A stretch of DNA of 64,000 nt from Gammaproteobacteria bacterium (GTDB lineage: Bacteria; Pseudomonadota; Gammaproteobacteria; Steroidobacterales; Steroidobacteraceae). The stretch is from assembly GCA_021323735.1 (NCBI GenBank), contig JAJPKM010000035.1, positions 1-64,000 on the forward strand. Reading direction: 5' to 3'. Under the pieces are notes generated by a model. The model ran no database searches. It was not told where the DNA came from and was given only the letters and a program-made list of their open reading frames with translations. Position 1 is the stretch's first letter. Every line of letters starts with the position of its first letter. Shown here one piece after another: positions 52,658 through 61,445 of this stretch. Both the position numbers and the translations under genes were made by a program.

Positions 52658-53692
52658 ATGAAGAAGCTTCGCGCCTTGGTGCTGGTACATTCGACGCTCG
52701 TGCCTCCCGAATCGCTCAAAGGTTCGACCGAGAAAGAGATCGAGGAGTGGCGCACCGAGTACGATGTGATTTCACATTTGAAGAAGGCCGGCCACGAGGT
52801 CATGCCATTGGGCTTGAGCGACAGCCTGTCGGAGCTGCGCCGTGCCATCACGGATTGGAAGCCGGGCATCGTGTTCAACCTGCTGGAGGAATTCGACGGT
52901 ATCGTCACCTACGACCAGCATGTGGTGGCATTCCTGGAACTCATGCACCAACCCTATACGGGATGTAATCCGCGCGGCATGCTGCTGTCCCGGGACAAGG
53001 TGCTGTCGAAGCAGTTGCTGTCCTACCACCGAATACCGACGCCGCAGTTCATGGTGTTTCCCCGCGGGAAGAAGGTGCACATCCCGAGGAAGTTGCGCTA
53101 TCCCCTGTTCGTGAAATCCTCCACCGAGGACGCCTCACTGGGGATAGCACAGGCGTCGGTGGTCGCCGACTCGAAGCAGCTGGTAGAACGCATCGCCTTC
53201 ATTCACGATCAAACTCATTCCGACGCGTTGGTGGAGGAATACATCGAGGGGCGCGAGCTGTACGTCGGCGTGATGGGCAATGACCGCCTCAAGGTGCTGC
53301 CGGTTTGGGAGATGACTTTTGGCTCGCTGCCGGAAAATCTGCCGGCCATCGCCACCCGCAAGGTCAAGTGGGACCGCGACTATCAGCAGCGCTACGGGAT
53401 CACCACGGCAGCCGCGGAAGCCTTGCCCGAGGGCACCGTGGCACGATTGGAGCAGCTCTCGAGGCGCATCTTTCGAGCACTGCATCTGACAGGTTATGCG
53501 CGCATGGATTTTCGTCTGAGGCCCGATGGCGAACTGTTCGTGCTCGAGGCGAACGCCAATCCCAACATCTCGGCGGCGGAGGATTTCGCCGCCTCCGCGC
53601 TCAAGGCCGGCATGAAGTACGGCGAGCTGCTGCACCGGATCGTGCAGCTCGGCGAGAACTATCCGGCCGCCTGGCGCGGGTTGGAGCCCTGA
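52658..53692 (+). CDS. ATP-grasp ligase, D-Ala-D-Ala ligase-like
   Basis: A 344-residue protein from the ATG at 52658. ATP-grasp features run in order: substrate domain with FNLLEEFDGIVTYDQHVVAFLE, YTGCNPRGMLLSRDKVLSKQLL, the ATP-binding Lys in YPLFVKSSTEDASLGI, EEYIEGRELYVGVMGN, and the magnesium site LFVLEANANPNIS. This is the Ddl branch, but Ddl is normally encoded in the cell-wall cluster and the pocket sequence differs. A peptide-forming ligase of other specificity is likely. Paired with the metallopeptidase upstream. Confidence 0.8.
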   Translation: MKKLRALVLVHSTLVPPESLKGSTEKEIEEWRTEYDVISHLKKAGHEVMPLGLSDSLSELRRAITDWKPGIVFNLLEEFDGIVTYDQHVVAFLELMHQPYTGCNPRGMLLSRDKVLSKQLLSYHRIPTPQFMVFPRGKKVHIPRKLRYPLFVKSSTEDASLGIAQASVVADSKQLVERIAFIHDQTHSDALVEEYIEGRELYVGVMGNDRLKVLPVWEMTFGSLPENLPAIATRKVKWDRDYQQRYGITTAAAEALPEGTVARLEQLSRRIFRALHLTGYARMDFRLRPDGELFVLEANANPNISAAEDFAASALKAGMKYGELLHRIVQLGENYPAAWRGLEP

Positions 53693-53702
53693 GGCGCCGG
53701 GC

Positions 53703-55802
53703 TCACGGCCGCATCCAGCGATTCAACCAGCCAAGTACCGTGTCGTACCACTCGATGCTGTCCGCCGGTTTCAATACCCAGTGGTTCTCGTTGGAAAAGT
53801 ACAGCAGCTCGCTGGGGATTCCGCGGCGCTGCAAGGCTGTGAACACCGACAGGCCCTGCGCGTCCGGCACGCGATAATCCTGCTGGCCATGAATCACCAG
53901 CATGGGACTGCGCCACCGGGCGACATAGTCGACGGGATTGAATTTGGTGTAGGCCGAGGGGTTTTGGTATTCGGGTCCGGAAAATTCGTGCTCCGGGAAC
54001 CAGAGTTCCTCGGTGGAGTAGTACATGCTGCGGTTGTCGAAGATGCCGTCATGGCTCACCAGACATTTGAACCGGTCCGGCCACTGACCGGCGATCCAGT
54101 TGATCATGAAGCCGCCATACGATGCGCCCAGTGCGCACACATTGTTCGCATCGAGCCAGGGATTCGCTTTGAGTGCCGCATCCAGTCCCAGCTTCAAGTC
54201 CTCGAGCGGCTTGCCGCCCCAGTCGCCGCTGATGGAATCGGTGAAGGCCTGGCCGTATCCGGTCGAGCCGTGAAAGTCGATCATGACCACGGCGTAGCCC
54301 GCACCGGCGAAGGCCTGCGGATTCCAGCGCCAGCTCCAGGCATTGCCGAAGCTTCCCTGCGGTCCCCCGTGGATCAGGAATGCGACCGGATACTTGCGCT
54401 CCGGCTTGAAATCGACCGGCTTGACCACGTAACCGAAGACATTTTCGCTGTTCCATCCGGCAAAGCTGAATTGCTGGTATTCGCCGAACTTGCGTTGTCC
54501 GAGCACGGCTTGGTTGAGATGCGTCAGTTGTGCCGGCTTGCCGCCGCTGAAACCCACCGCATAAAGATCGGCGGGATAGCCTAAATTGCTGGCGGTGTAG
54601 AACACCTTGGAGGAGCCCACCGCGAAGCCCTCGACCTCGCCTGCACCGGTGATGGCGGATGCCCTGCCGCTGGCGGCATCGATGGCCCAGAGGGGGCGCT
54701 GCCCCAGATGATCGGCGGTTGCAAATAAGGTTTTGCCGTCCTGCGACCAGGCAAAACTATTGATCGAGCGGTCCCAGTTCAGTGTCAGTGCACGCTTCAC
54801 GCCTGACTTGAGATTCAGGAGTACCAGGTGAAAGCGATCCGCCTCGAAACCCGGCCTGTCAGTCGCCACGTACGCCAATTGTGAACCATCGGGCGAGAAG
54901 GCGGGTTGTCCATCCCAGGCTAAGTTCTCGGCGGTCAGATTCTTCGGCAGACTGCCGCCGTCGGCAGCCACCGTATAAATGTCAAAGTTCGTCGACCACG
55001 CCTCGCCGGCCAAGCTGCGCACCGAGAACGCCACCTGGGCCCCGTCCGGACTGAAGGCATAATCTTCCCGGCCGCCGAACGGCTTGCCCGGTACATCGCC
55101 GATGCCACCGGTCAGATTGATCGGCGAACCCTGTGCCACGCCGCTGTCGCTCAAGCCAAGCGTGAACACTTGGGAGCGCCTGCCGTCGCTCCAACTGTCC
55201 CAATGGCGGATGAAAAGCTGTGTATGCAAGGCGCCCGTCGCCGACGAGTGTGCAGCGGCATCCAAACGCTGTTTTGTGCAAACCAGATCCGCACAGTCGA
55301 GAAATACCTCGAGGCTCACCAGGATCCGATCCGCGTTCGGCGAAACGTGGAAGCTGCCGACGTCCAGTGGCAAATTGGTTACCTGGGTGGACTCGGGCAC
55401 GGGCGTGTCGCCATGCGGCCCGGTGCCGACGGCGCTGATGCGCCAAACCTGGTTCGTGCCGCTGCGATTGGAGAGAAAGTAGATGTATTTTCCGTCCTTG
55501 CTCCACTCCGGTGAATTGGAGTTTGGGCCGCCGTCGGTGAGGCGCAGCGGCGTCGCCGCGCGCTTCCCGGTATCGAGCAGCCAGATGCTGGTGCGGCCCT
55601 TGTTCGCCTCCATGTCGGTGGTGCGCTGAGCGAAGGCCACGTGTTTTCCGGAGGGCGATACGGCAACGTCGGAGATGCGCTCCATGCGCACCATGTCTTG
55701 AATGGTGAAAGGCAGCGCTGGATCGGCCGTGGGGGAGGCTGCACCGGCTACGCCCGCCATGCACCAAAGTCCCAGGGCAGGAAGGAATCGTTCGGCAGAC
55801 AT
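53703..55802 (-). CDS. S9-family prolyl oligopeptidase-type peptidase, exported
   Basis: A 699-residue protein. The ATG at 55802 has AAGAGAG upstream and starts a signal peptide ending near VAGAA. The N-terminal beta-propeller shows repeated SPDG/WSKDGKYI blades. The C-terminal alpha/beta hydrolase has the nucleophile Ser in GASYGGFM, the acid Asp in HGQQDYRVP and the His in NENHWVLKP. LIHGGPQGSFGNAW is the oxyanion-hole strand. It cleaves oligopeptides or acyl-peptides in the periplasm. Confidence 0.94.
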   Translation of the reverse strand: MSAERFLPALGLWCMAGVAGAASPTADPALPFTIQDMVRMERISDVAVSPSGKHVAFAQRTTDMEANKGRTSIWLLDTGKRAATPLRLTDGGPNSNSPEWSKDGKYIYFLSNRSGTNQVWRISAVGTGPHGDTPVPESTQVTNLPLDVGSFHVSPNADRILVSLEVFLDCADLVCTKQRLDAAAHSSATGALHTQLFIRHWDSWSDGRRSQVFTLGLSDSGVAQGSPINLTGGIGDVPGKPFGGREDYAFSPDGAQVAFSVRSLAGEAWSTNFDIYTVAADGGSLPKNLTAENLAWDGQPAFSPDGSQLAYVATDRPGFEADRFHLVLLNLKSGVKRALTLNWDRSINSFAWSQDGKTLFATADHLGQRPLWAIDAASGRASAITGAGEVEGFAVGSSKVFYTASNLGYPADLYAVGFSGGKPAQLTHLNQAVLGQRKFGEYQQFSFAGWNSENVFGYVVKPVDFKPERKYPVAFLIHGGPQGSFGNAWSWRWNPQAFAGAGYAVVMIDFHGSTGYGQAFTDSISGDWGGKPLEDLKLGLDAALKANPWLDANNVCALGASYGGFMINWIAGQWPDRFKCLVSHDGIFDNRSMYYSTEELWFPEHEFSGPEYQNPSAYTKFNPVDYVARWRSPMLVIHGQQDYRVPDAQGLSVFTALQRRGIPSELLYFSNENHWVLKPADSIEWYDTVLGWLNRWMRP

Positions 55803-55882
55803 GATGGCTCTCTTGGTGGAGGTGAGCGGATTGTACTCCAGACTTGAAGCCCGCTTTGCGTAAGAATAGGCGTGGCCGTAAC

Positions 55883-55937
55883 GGGGAGCCTGTCTGGTAT
55901 TCCCCATGGCGGCTCACGCCGAATACTTAGCCTTAGG
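55883..55937. repeat. Dispersed palindromic repeat, copy D (inverted pair)
   Basis: The arm GGAGCCTGTCTGGTATTCC faces GAATACTTAGCC around a GGCTCACGC centre. It lies between the divergent S9 peptidase and HAD genes and covers alternative upstream start codons of the HAD gene. Confidence 0.65.
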
Positions 55938-55992
55938 AGTCATGCTTGCTGCCGATGAGAAAGATGTTGCCGTACCGGGCGGGATTTTCACC

Positions 55993-56664
55993 GTGAACCA
56001 CCCGCTGGTGTTGAGTCTGGATTTGGACGACACGTTGTGGGCGGTGGAGCCAGTGATGATCGCCGCGGAATCCGCCATGCAATCTTGGCTCAGGGAACGC
56101 CACCCGCGGGTCTTGGGTGTCCACACCACCGAGTCCCTGCGCGCGCTGCGGATGGCGATCGCAGAAAGATTCCCGGAGCGGCGTCATGACATGACCTTCC
56201 TGCGCCACCGGGCGCTGACCGAAATGTTCGCGCAGGCCGGGCAGCCAATCGCGCACGCCGATGAGGCCTTCGAAGTGTTCTATGCCGAACGCAACCGAGT
56301 CACCTTGTACGACGAGGTGGAAGCATCGCTGCAGCGCTTGAGCGGCCGCTATCGGTTGTTCGCCTTGAGCAACGGCAACGCCGATCTCAAGCGCTGCGGC
56401 GTCGCACATTGGTTCGAGGGGCACATCACTGCGATTTCAGCCGGCGCGCCCAAGCCCGATGCGCGCATCTTCAATCGATTGCTCGATGAGGCCGGCGTAG
56501 AAGCCGCAAGCGTAGTGCACGTCGGCGACGACCCGGACCTCGATGTCGTCGGCGCCGTGCAAGCCGGCATACAAGGCGTGTGGCTCAACCGGAACGGCAA
56601 GCCATGGCCCGCGCATTTGCCCCCGCCGTCGCGCACCATCTCGACGCTCGCAGAAATCATCTAA
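55993..56664 (+). CDS. HAD-superfamily phosphatase (YigB-like)
   Basis: About 223 residues from a GTG at 55993 (NHPLVLSLDLDDTLWAVEP follows), where the family normally begins; an ATG at 55942 and one at 55906 are also in frame, but the first residues would come from a dispersed repeat. HAD motifs: DLDDT (I), ALSNGNADL (II), Lys in SAGAPKPDARIF (III) and HVGDDPDLDVVGAVQAG (IV). The cap is helical, as in FMN phosphatase YigB. It dephosphorylates small metabolites. Confidence 0.9.
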   Translation: MNHPLVLSLDLDDTLWAVEPVMIAAESAMQSWLRERHPRVLGVHTTESLRALRMAIAERFPERRHDMTFLRHRALTEMFAQAGQPIAHADEAFEVFYAERNRVTLYDEVEASLQRLSGRYRLFALSNGNADLKRCGVAHWFEGHITAISAGAPKPDARIFNRLLDEAGVEAASVVHVGDDPDLDVVGAVQAGIQGVWLNRNGKPWPAHLPPPSRTISTLAEII

Positions 56665-56797
56665 CGCCTTAGCAGCCTATGCGCGCGACTGCTGACGAAA
56701 AGTACCTGGAAAAATAGGTATTTTCTGACTCCAGTTCGCGTTTTTCGCGTTCACTTGGGCGTAGCGTAGCCGATAGGATGGTATCAGCCTCAAAAGG

Positions 56798-57436
56798 ATG
56801 CCAAGCATGCAAGCGTCGTCTGCAGGGCCTCTTGTAGCGGTAAGTTCCTTGCGGGAATTCTTCCGTGATGCGTTTCACGCCGCGAGCGAACACCAACATC
56901 TGCACATCGATGAGCAGGCGGAGCAATACGTCGTCAACCTGCTGACCATGTTTTCACGCGCGGATGCATTGTACGAGCGAACGCCGGATGGGCTGCGTAT
57001 CAGGCCGCTCGCACACATGCTGGCCGATGCGCTGGACGCGCCGAGCGCCGGGGCGCGGCAGAGAAGCCTGCAACGGCTGGGGGACGTTTCATTGTTCATC
57101 GCCGGATTCTTCGCCCGCAGTTTTGCACGCAAACTGATCGACATCGACTATCACATCGCCATGGGCGGCAACGCCTACAGTTCCCTGGCGGACACCATGC
57201 AGCGCTCGATGTCGGGGCGCTGCGTCGCGGCCGTCTACGCGCAGCTGGCGGAAAAGTTCCAGGGTTTGGTCGACGCACTCAATGAAGTGAGCGACATGTC
57301 GTATCGGCACACCGATGCGGACATATTGCGGCTTTACGAACAGTGGATGAAGACCGGCAGCCGCCGGGCGCATGGATTGCTGCGCCAGCTGGGCGTGCAG
57401 CCGGTTACGGCGGCAGGCGCGCGCCGGGAGCACTGA
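56798..57436 (+). CDS. Conserved unknown protein (helical), first of a pair
   Basis: A 212-residue, mainly helical cytosolic protein. The ATG at 56807 (MQASSAGPLVAV) with AAAAGG upstream is an equally good start. Segments such as YVVNLLTMFSRADALYE and LGDVSLFIAGFFARSFARKLIDIDYHIAMGG suggest a compact helical bundle. I recognise no catalytic motif. It is followed by a second unknown gene after 1 base, so the pair forms an operon. Confidence 0.65.
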   Translation: MPSMQASSAGPLVAVSSLREFFRDAFHAASEHQHLHIDEQAEQYVVNLLTMFSRADALYERTPDGLRIRPLAHMLADALDAPSAGARQRSLQRLGDVSLFIAGFFARSFARKLIDIDYHIAMGGNAYSSLADTMQRSMSGRCVAAVYAQLAEKFQGLVDALNEVSDMSYRHTDADILRLYEQWMKTGSRRAHGLLRQLGVQPVTAAGARREH

Positions 57437-57437
57437 T

Positions 57438-58094
57438 ATGGTGCTGCGCGGCCTGCAGTCGCTGCTGGCGCGGCTGTACGATGTCGAGCAGCGGTATGAC
57501 GTGTACGATTTTTTAGTCACCGACCGCGGCGCGATGAGGGCGCGCGCGCCGCAGAATGACCGGCGCGAGCTGGACGAAGCGCTGCTGCTGGCGGAAACGG
57601 CCGATGGCGTCGACATCGCGCTGTACCTGGATCCTAAGCTGCTGCGCCGGCTGGAAGCGGCGGATCCGCATGAGGCATTGACCGAAGACAACCTGGCCGA
57701 CTACTGCACGGCGCTCGAAGGGGTCAGCCACTTCGTGTACTCCACGTGGCGCCTCGAGCGCGACTCGCCGGTATCTTTGCTCGAGCTGGAAACCCAGGCG
57801 GAGGTGGATAAGTACGCCGCCACGGTGTTTCTTCTCGCGGCTCAAACCGGCGGCGAGTCGTACCCGGCCCAGGTGCACGCGCGCCTGTTCGATCGCGTCA
57901 GTTTCGACGCGCGTCTCCAGCCGGACCAATACGAGCGCTACCGCACCGCGCACCGCTGCGCGGCGAATTACTGCCGCCGTCTGGAAAGACGCTTCGTCAA
58001 CAGGGGAGTGGCAAGGATCGAGGCGATGGTGCGTGAGTTGCGCGGATTCTATCGGCTGAGGCACGACGCCAAGGTGCGCCACGCGCTGGCTTGA
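57438..58094 (+). CDS. Conserved unknown protein, second of a pair
   Basis: A 218-residue protein starting at the ATG at 57438 with GGGAG upstream. It contains YDVYDFLVTDRGAMRA, EALLLAETADGVDIALYLDP and SHFVYSTWRLERD, then a charged C-terminal helical part. No known domain is recognised. Tight spacing with the upstream gene suggests a joint function. Convergent with the following minus-strand gene. Confidence 0.65.
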   Translation: MVLRGLQSLLARLYDVEQRYDVYDFLVTDRGAMRARAPQNDRRELDEALLLAETADGVDIALYLDPKLLRRLEAADPHEALTEDNLADYCTALEGVSHFVYSTWRLERDSPVSLLELETQAEVDKYAATVFLLAAQTGGESYPAQVHARLFDRVSFDARLQPDQYERYRTAHRCAANYCRRLERRFVNRGVARIEAMVRELRGFYRLRHDAKVRHALA

Positions 58095-58104
58095 GGCTCC
58101 TAGA

Positions 58105-58527
58105 TCAGTCCTTGGGAGGCTCGTCCTTGTCGGTCTGCTGGTTATCCTCGAATTGCTTCTTGAGCTTCAGCCATTCGCTGAGTTTGCGCAAATCCTTCTT
58201 CGCCGGTGGGGGCTTCTTCCCAAGCCGGCCGCTGTCGTAAGGATCGTAGCCCTTTTTCGTACCCAGCGGGTTGGCGCGTACGGTCTCGAAGGGCGTCGGC
58301 GCATCGTCGGCAATCGAAAGGGCCGGATGTTCGAGCTTTTGCAACCGTTGAGTCGAGACCTCGATCCCGAAGGCACCCGTCTCTACCTGCCATTCCCACA
58401 CCGCATTGCCGCGATCGTCGAATTTGACGCGACCGGTGGATTTGTCCCCGGTACTAACTTTCGAGCGAGGCTCATTCGCCTCGCCGGGGGCAGGTTTCGC
58501 GGCTGATTTAGACTTCTCGTCGCTCAC
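58105..58527 (-). CDS. Small hydrophilic protein, conserved hypothetical
   Basis: A 140-residue protein starting at GTG with AAAAGGG upstream. Both ends are Lys/Pro/Asp-rich and look disordered. The centre has VKFDDRGNAVWEWQVETGAFG and LGTKKGYDPYDSGRLG, which look like short conserved motifs. No enzyme signature. Likely cytosolic; function unknown. Confidence 0.65.
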   Translation of the reverse strand: MSDEKSKSAAKPAPGEANEPRSKVSTGDKSTGRVKFDDRGNAVWEWQVETGAFGIEVSTQRLQKLEHPALSIADDAPTPFETVRANPLGTKKGYDPYDSGRLGKKPPPAKKDLRKLSEWLKLKKQFEDNQQTDKDEPPKD

Positions 58528-58583
58528 GATACCCTTTTAGGGCAAGCGCGAGTTAAGTCAAGCCGGAGGCTTCTAAAAGCGGC

Positions 58584-58620
58584 GCAAAGTCACATTTGGA
58601 GGTGGAGCAAAGTCACATTT
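58584..58620. repeat. Direct repeat GCAAAGTCACATTT, possible IS relic
   Basis: Two exact copies (58584-58597 and 58607-58620) separated by 9 bases. The second covers the stop codon of the NUDIX gene. Short repeated termini of this kind occur at the ends of some IS21-type elements, but no transposase is present. Confidence 0.5.
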
Positions 58621-59146
58621 TCAGCTGATTTTGCGCCCGCAACAGCGCCATGGCGGTCTTGCCGTCGTTCCATTCGCCGCGCAGGACCAGGCCCATGGCC
58701 TCATCCAGCGCGAGCCACTTGATCTCCAATTCCTCATCGGCGTCCGGACTGGCGGCGCCGATGTGAAGATCACGCGCGAGGTATAGGTGGATTACCTCGG
58801 TGAATATTCCCGGTGCCGGGATATACAGGCCCAAGGAAGTCCAACGTGCGGCTTCCACCCCGGTTTCCTCCCGCAATTCGCGCACCGCGCACACCTCGGG
58901 CGGTTCGCCGGCGTCGAGTTTTCCCGCGGGAATCTCCCAAAGGAAGTCCTCCACGCCGTGCCGGTATTGGCGCACGACGCAGACGCGGCCATTGCCATCC
59001 ACGGCCACCACGGCAGCCGCCCCCGGATGACGCGCGAAGTCGATGTCGTACTCGCGTCCGTTTGCGTAGCGCAATCGCTCGGTGGAGACTTGGATGACGC
59101 GGCCGATATGTACGGGAAGGCTGGCGACGACCTTGGGTTTCAGCAT
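58613..59146 (-). CDS. NUDIX hydrolase (ADP-ribose pyrophosphatase-like)
   Basis: A 177-residue protein from the ATG at 59146 (MLKPKVVASLPVHIG), with CAGGA upstream. The NUDIX box is complete: G75, E81, and REL-x-EE-x-G at 89-96 in GKLDAGEPPEVCAVRELREE. The downstream LGLYIPAPGIFTEVIHLYLARDL is typical of the ADP-ribose/NudF group. It hydrolyses nucleoside diphosphate sugars. The last codons (KM, stop) fall inside a direct repeat, so the natural C-terminus may have been altered. Confidence 0.87.
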   Translation of the reverse strand: MLKPKVVASLPVHIGRVIQVSTERLRYANGREYDIDFARHPGAAAVVAVDGNGRVCVVRQYRHGVEDFLWEIPAGKLDAGEPPEVCAVRELREETGVEAARWTSLGLYIPAPGIFTEVIHLYLARDLHIGAASPDADEELEIKWLALDEAMGLVLRGEWNDGKTAMALLRAQNQLKM

Positions 59147-59299
59147 GAAAGCGAATCCTGCATGTGGAAAATGGCATGGGTGGTCAATTGGTGCGGCGAT
59201 CATCGCCGAATCTCGCGCCACTGTGTGATCTGCCTCCTCGCGCCGGATGCCGTGGATGCGTGATGCTCTCGCGGAGATCAAGGAGTTTTGTGTTCTAAT

Positions 59300-59315
59300 C
59301 TGGATATATGTACAG
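59300..59315. promoter_or_regulatory. LexA (SOS) box upstream of UvrD-family helicase
   Basis: CTGGATATATGTACAG has the CTG-N10-CAG frame and differs from the consensus CTGTATATATATACAG at only two bases; the flanking TA after CAG also fits. It lies 12 bases before the ATG of the helicase gene, a typical position for repression by LexA. Confidence 0.8.
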
Positions 59316-59327
59316 TATTAATAAGCT

Positions 59328-61415
59328 ATGATGAAAGTGAAGGCCAATGCGTTCGACCTGCTGAATCCCGGGCAGCGTCGCGCCGCCACGTTCGGGACCG
59401 CGGAGCCTGACAAGGGTGTCAGCGCGGGTCCGTTGCTCATCCTCGCCGGCGCCGGAACCGGCAAGACCAATACGCTGGCGCATCGAACCGCTCACTTGGT
59501 GCTGAACGGCACGGATCCCTCGCGCATCCTGATGCTGACTTTCACCCGTCGTGCCGCGCAGGAAATGATCAAGCGGACCCAGGGCATCGTCGCGGAAGTG
59601 ATGTCCGATCGCGGCAAGGCCGGCGATCGCAGCGTGATATCGCGGCTGATTTGGGCCGGCACCTTCCATTCGGTCGGAGGCCGAATCCTGCGGCTCTACG
59701 CCAAGCACTTGGGTCTCGACCCGAATTTTACGGTGCTCGACCGCGCGGACGCCGCGGACCTCATGGATGTAATCCGCCATGAGCTGGGATTTTCCGGGAA
59801 GGAGAAGCGCTTTCCGCGCAAGGACACCTGCCTGGCGATTTACTCGTATCGTGTCAATACCCGACTCGCGCTCAAGCAGACTATCGAGGAACAGTTCCCC
59901 TGGTGCCGGGAGTGGGAAGGCGATCTCACCCGTCTGTATCGCGAGTACGTCGCGCGCAAGCAGAAAAACCGCGTCCTCGATTACGATGATCTGCTGCTGT
60001 ACTGGCATGTCATGATGCAAACTCCTGCGCTGGCGCAGAGCCTCGCGAAGAATTTCGATCATGTGCTGGTGGACGAATACCAGGACACCAGCACCCTGCA
60101 GGGCGACATCGTTCATGCGCTCAAGCCCGACGGCAAGGGTGTCACGGTGGTCGGCGACGACGCGCAGGCCATCTATTCGTTCCGCGCCGCGGCGGTCGAG
60201 AACATTCTGGGCTTCGCCGAACGCTTCAAGCCGAAGGCCGAGATCGTGGTGTTGGCGCAGAATTACCGGTCGACGCAGCAGATATTGGATTCAGCCAATG
60301 CGCTGATGTCGGAAGGTGCGCGCCAGCATCGCAAGACGCTCTTGGGCACACGCCAATCCCCCCAGAAACCGCTGTACGTGGCGCTCGATGACGTACAAGC
60401 GCAGGCCGAGTACATCACCTCGAAGATTTTGCAGACTCGGGAGATCGGCGGTTCCTTGAAACGGCATGCGATTCTGTTCCGCAGTTCGCATCACAGCGAC
60501 GTGCTCGAGGTCGAACTCTCGAAGAAGAATATCCCCTTCGTGAAATACGGCGGCCTGAAGTTTTTGGAGGCTGCGCATGTCAAGGATGTCATGTCGGTGC
60601 TGCGCTGGGCTGACAATCCGCGAAACTCGGTGGCGGGCTTTCGGGTATTGAAACTGCAGCCGGGATTCGGTCCGGCAAGCGCCAAAGAGGCGCTGGAGCA
60701 CTTCGAGACCAAGGGTTTCGAGGCGAAGAGCCTGGCTGAGTTCGACGCGCCTCAAGGGGTGAAGATGGAGTGGAAGAGATTCTGCGCCCTGTTCGAAAAG
60801 CTTGCCGATCCGGCGACGCCTTGGCCCGGTCAAACAGGTTTGGTGAAGGATTGGTACAAGCCTCAGTTGGAGCGCCTTTACGACTCCGGCTGGACGCGCA
60901 TGGGCGACATCGAGCAACTCGAACAGTTGTCGGCACAGCACCCGAGCCGGGAGCGGTTCTTGACCGAACTGACGCTGGATCCTCCGCTCGCCACGGGCGA
61001 TCAGTCTGCCGGGGCTTCGAAGGACGAGGACTACGTCATCCTATCGACCATTCACTCGGCCAAGGGGCAGGAGTGGGATCATGTCTACGTGCTCAATGTC
61101 TCCGACGGCAATTTCCCGTCCGAATTCTCGGCCGGTAAACCGGAAATGCTGGAGGAAGAGCGGCGCTTGCTGTATGTCGCCATGACGCGGGCGCGCAATG
61201 AATTGCATCTGTGCGCGCCCCTGAAATTTGCGGTTACTCAGCAGGCCAAGAACGGCGACGCCCATGTGTATGGCGCCAAAAGCCGGTTCATGACCGACAA
61301 GGTCATGAACAGCCTGGAGAAAATTTCCGTACGCACCACGGTTGGAGTCGAAAACCTAAAGGCTACCGATGCGGCAACCGTCGATGTCGTCGCACAGATG
61401 AAGGAAATGTGGTGA
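59328..61415 (+). CDS. UvrD/Rep-family (SF1A) DNA helicase
   Basis: A 695-residue helicase. Motifs in order: Q motif LNPGQRRAA, Walker A AGAGTGKT (near residue 40), Ia MLTFTRRAAQEM, II DEYQDT (near 247), III VVGDDAQAIYSFRAA, IV VLAQNYRST, V TIHSAKGQEWDHVYVLN and VI YVAMTRARNELHL. All are intact. It is related to UvrD, Rep and PcrA but lacks their long C-terminal tail and is probably an extra, damage-inducible copy, given the LexA box. It unwinds DNA 3' to 5' in repair. Confidence 0.93.
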   Translation: MMKVKANAFDLLNPGQRRAATFGTAEPDKGVSAGPLLILAGAGTGKTNTLAHRTAHLVLNGTDPSRILMLTFTRRAAQEMIKRTQGIVAEVMSDRGKAGDRSVISRLIWAGTFHSVGGRILRLYAKHLGLDPNFTVLDRADAADLMDVIRHELGFSGKEKRFPRKDTCLAIYSYRVNTRLALKQTIEEQFPWCREWEGDLTRLYREYVARKQKNRVLDYDDLLLYWHVMMQTPALAQSLAKNFDHVLVDEYQDTSTLQGDIVHALKPDGKGVTVVGDDAQAIYSFRAAAVENILGFAERFKPKAEIVVLAQNYRSTQQILDSANALMSEGARQHRKTLLGTRQSPQKPLYVALDDVQAQAEYITSKILQTREIGGSLKRHAILFRSSHHSDVLEVELSKKNIPFVKYGGLKFLEAAHVKDVMSVLRWADNPRNSVAGFRVLKLQPGFGPASAKEALEHFETKGFEAKSLAEFDAPQGVKMEWKRFCALFEKLADPATPWPGQTGLVKDWYKPQLERLYDSGWTRMGDIEQLEQLSAQHPSRERFLTELTLDPPLATGDQSAGASKDEDYVILSTIHSAKGQEWDHVYVLNVSDGNFPSEFSAGKPEMLEEERRLLYVAMTRARNELHLCAPLKFAVTQQAKNGDAHVYGAKSRFMTDKVMNSLEKISVRTTVGVENLKATDAATVDVVAQMKEMW

Positions 61416-61418
61416 CTC

Positions 61419-61439
61419 GCGGGTAGCAGCGCTACCCGC
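61419..61439. terminator. Hairpin between convergent helicase and RRM genes
   Basis: GCGGGTAGC pairs perfectly with GCTACCCGC around a 3-base loop. It lies between the two stop codons. No T-run follows on either strand, so it may be a weak or Rho-assisted bidirectional terminator. Confidence 0.55.
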
Positions 61440-61445
61440 CGGGGT

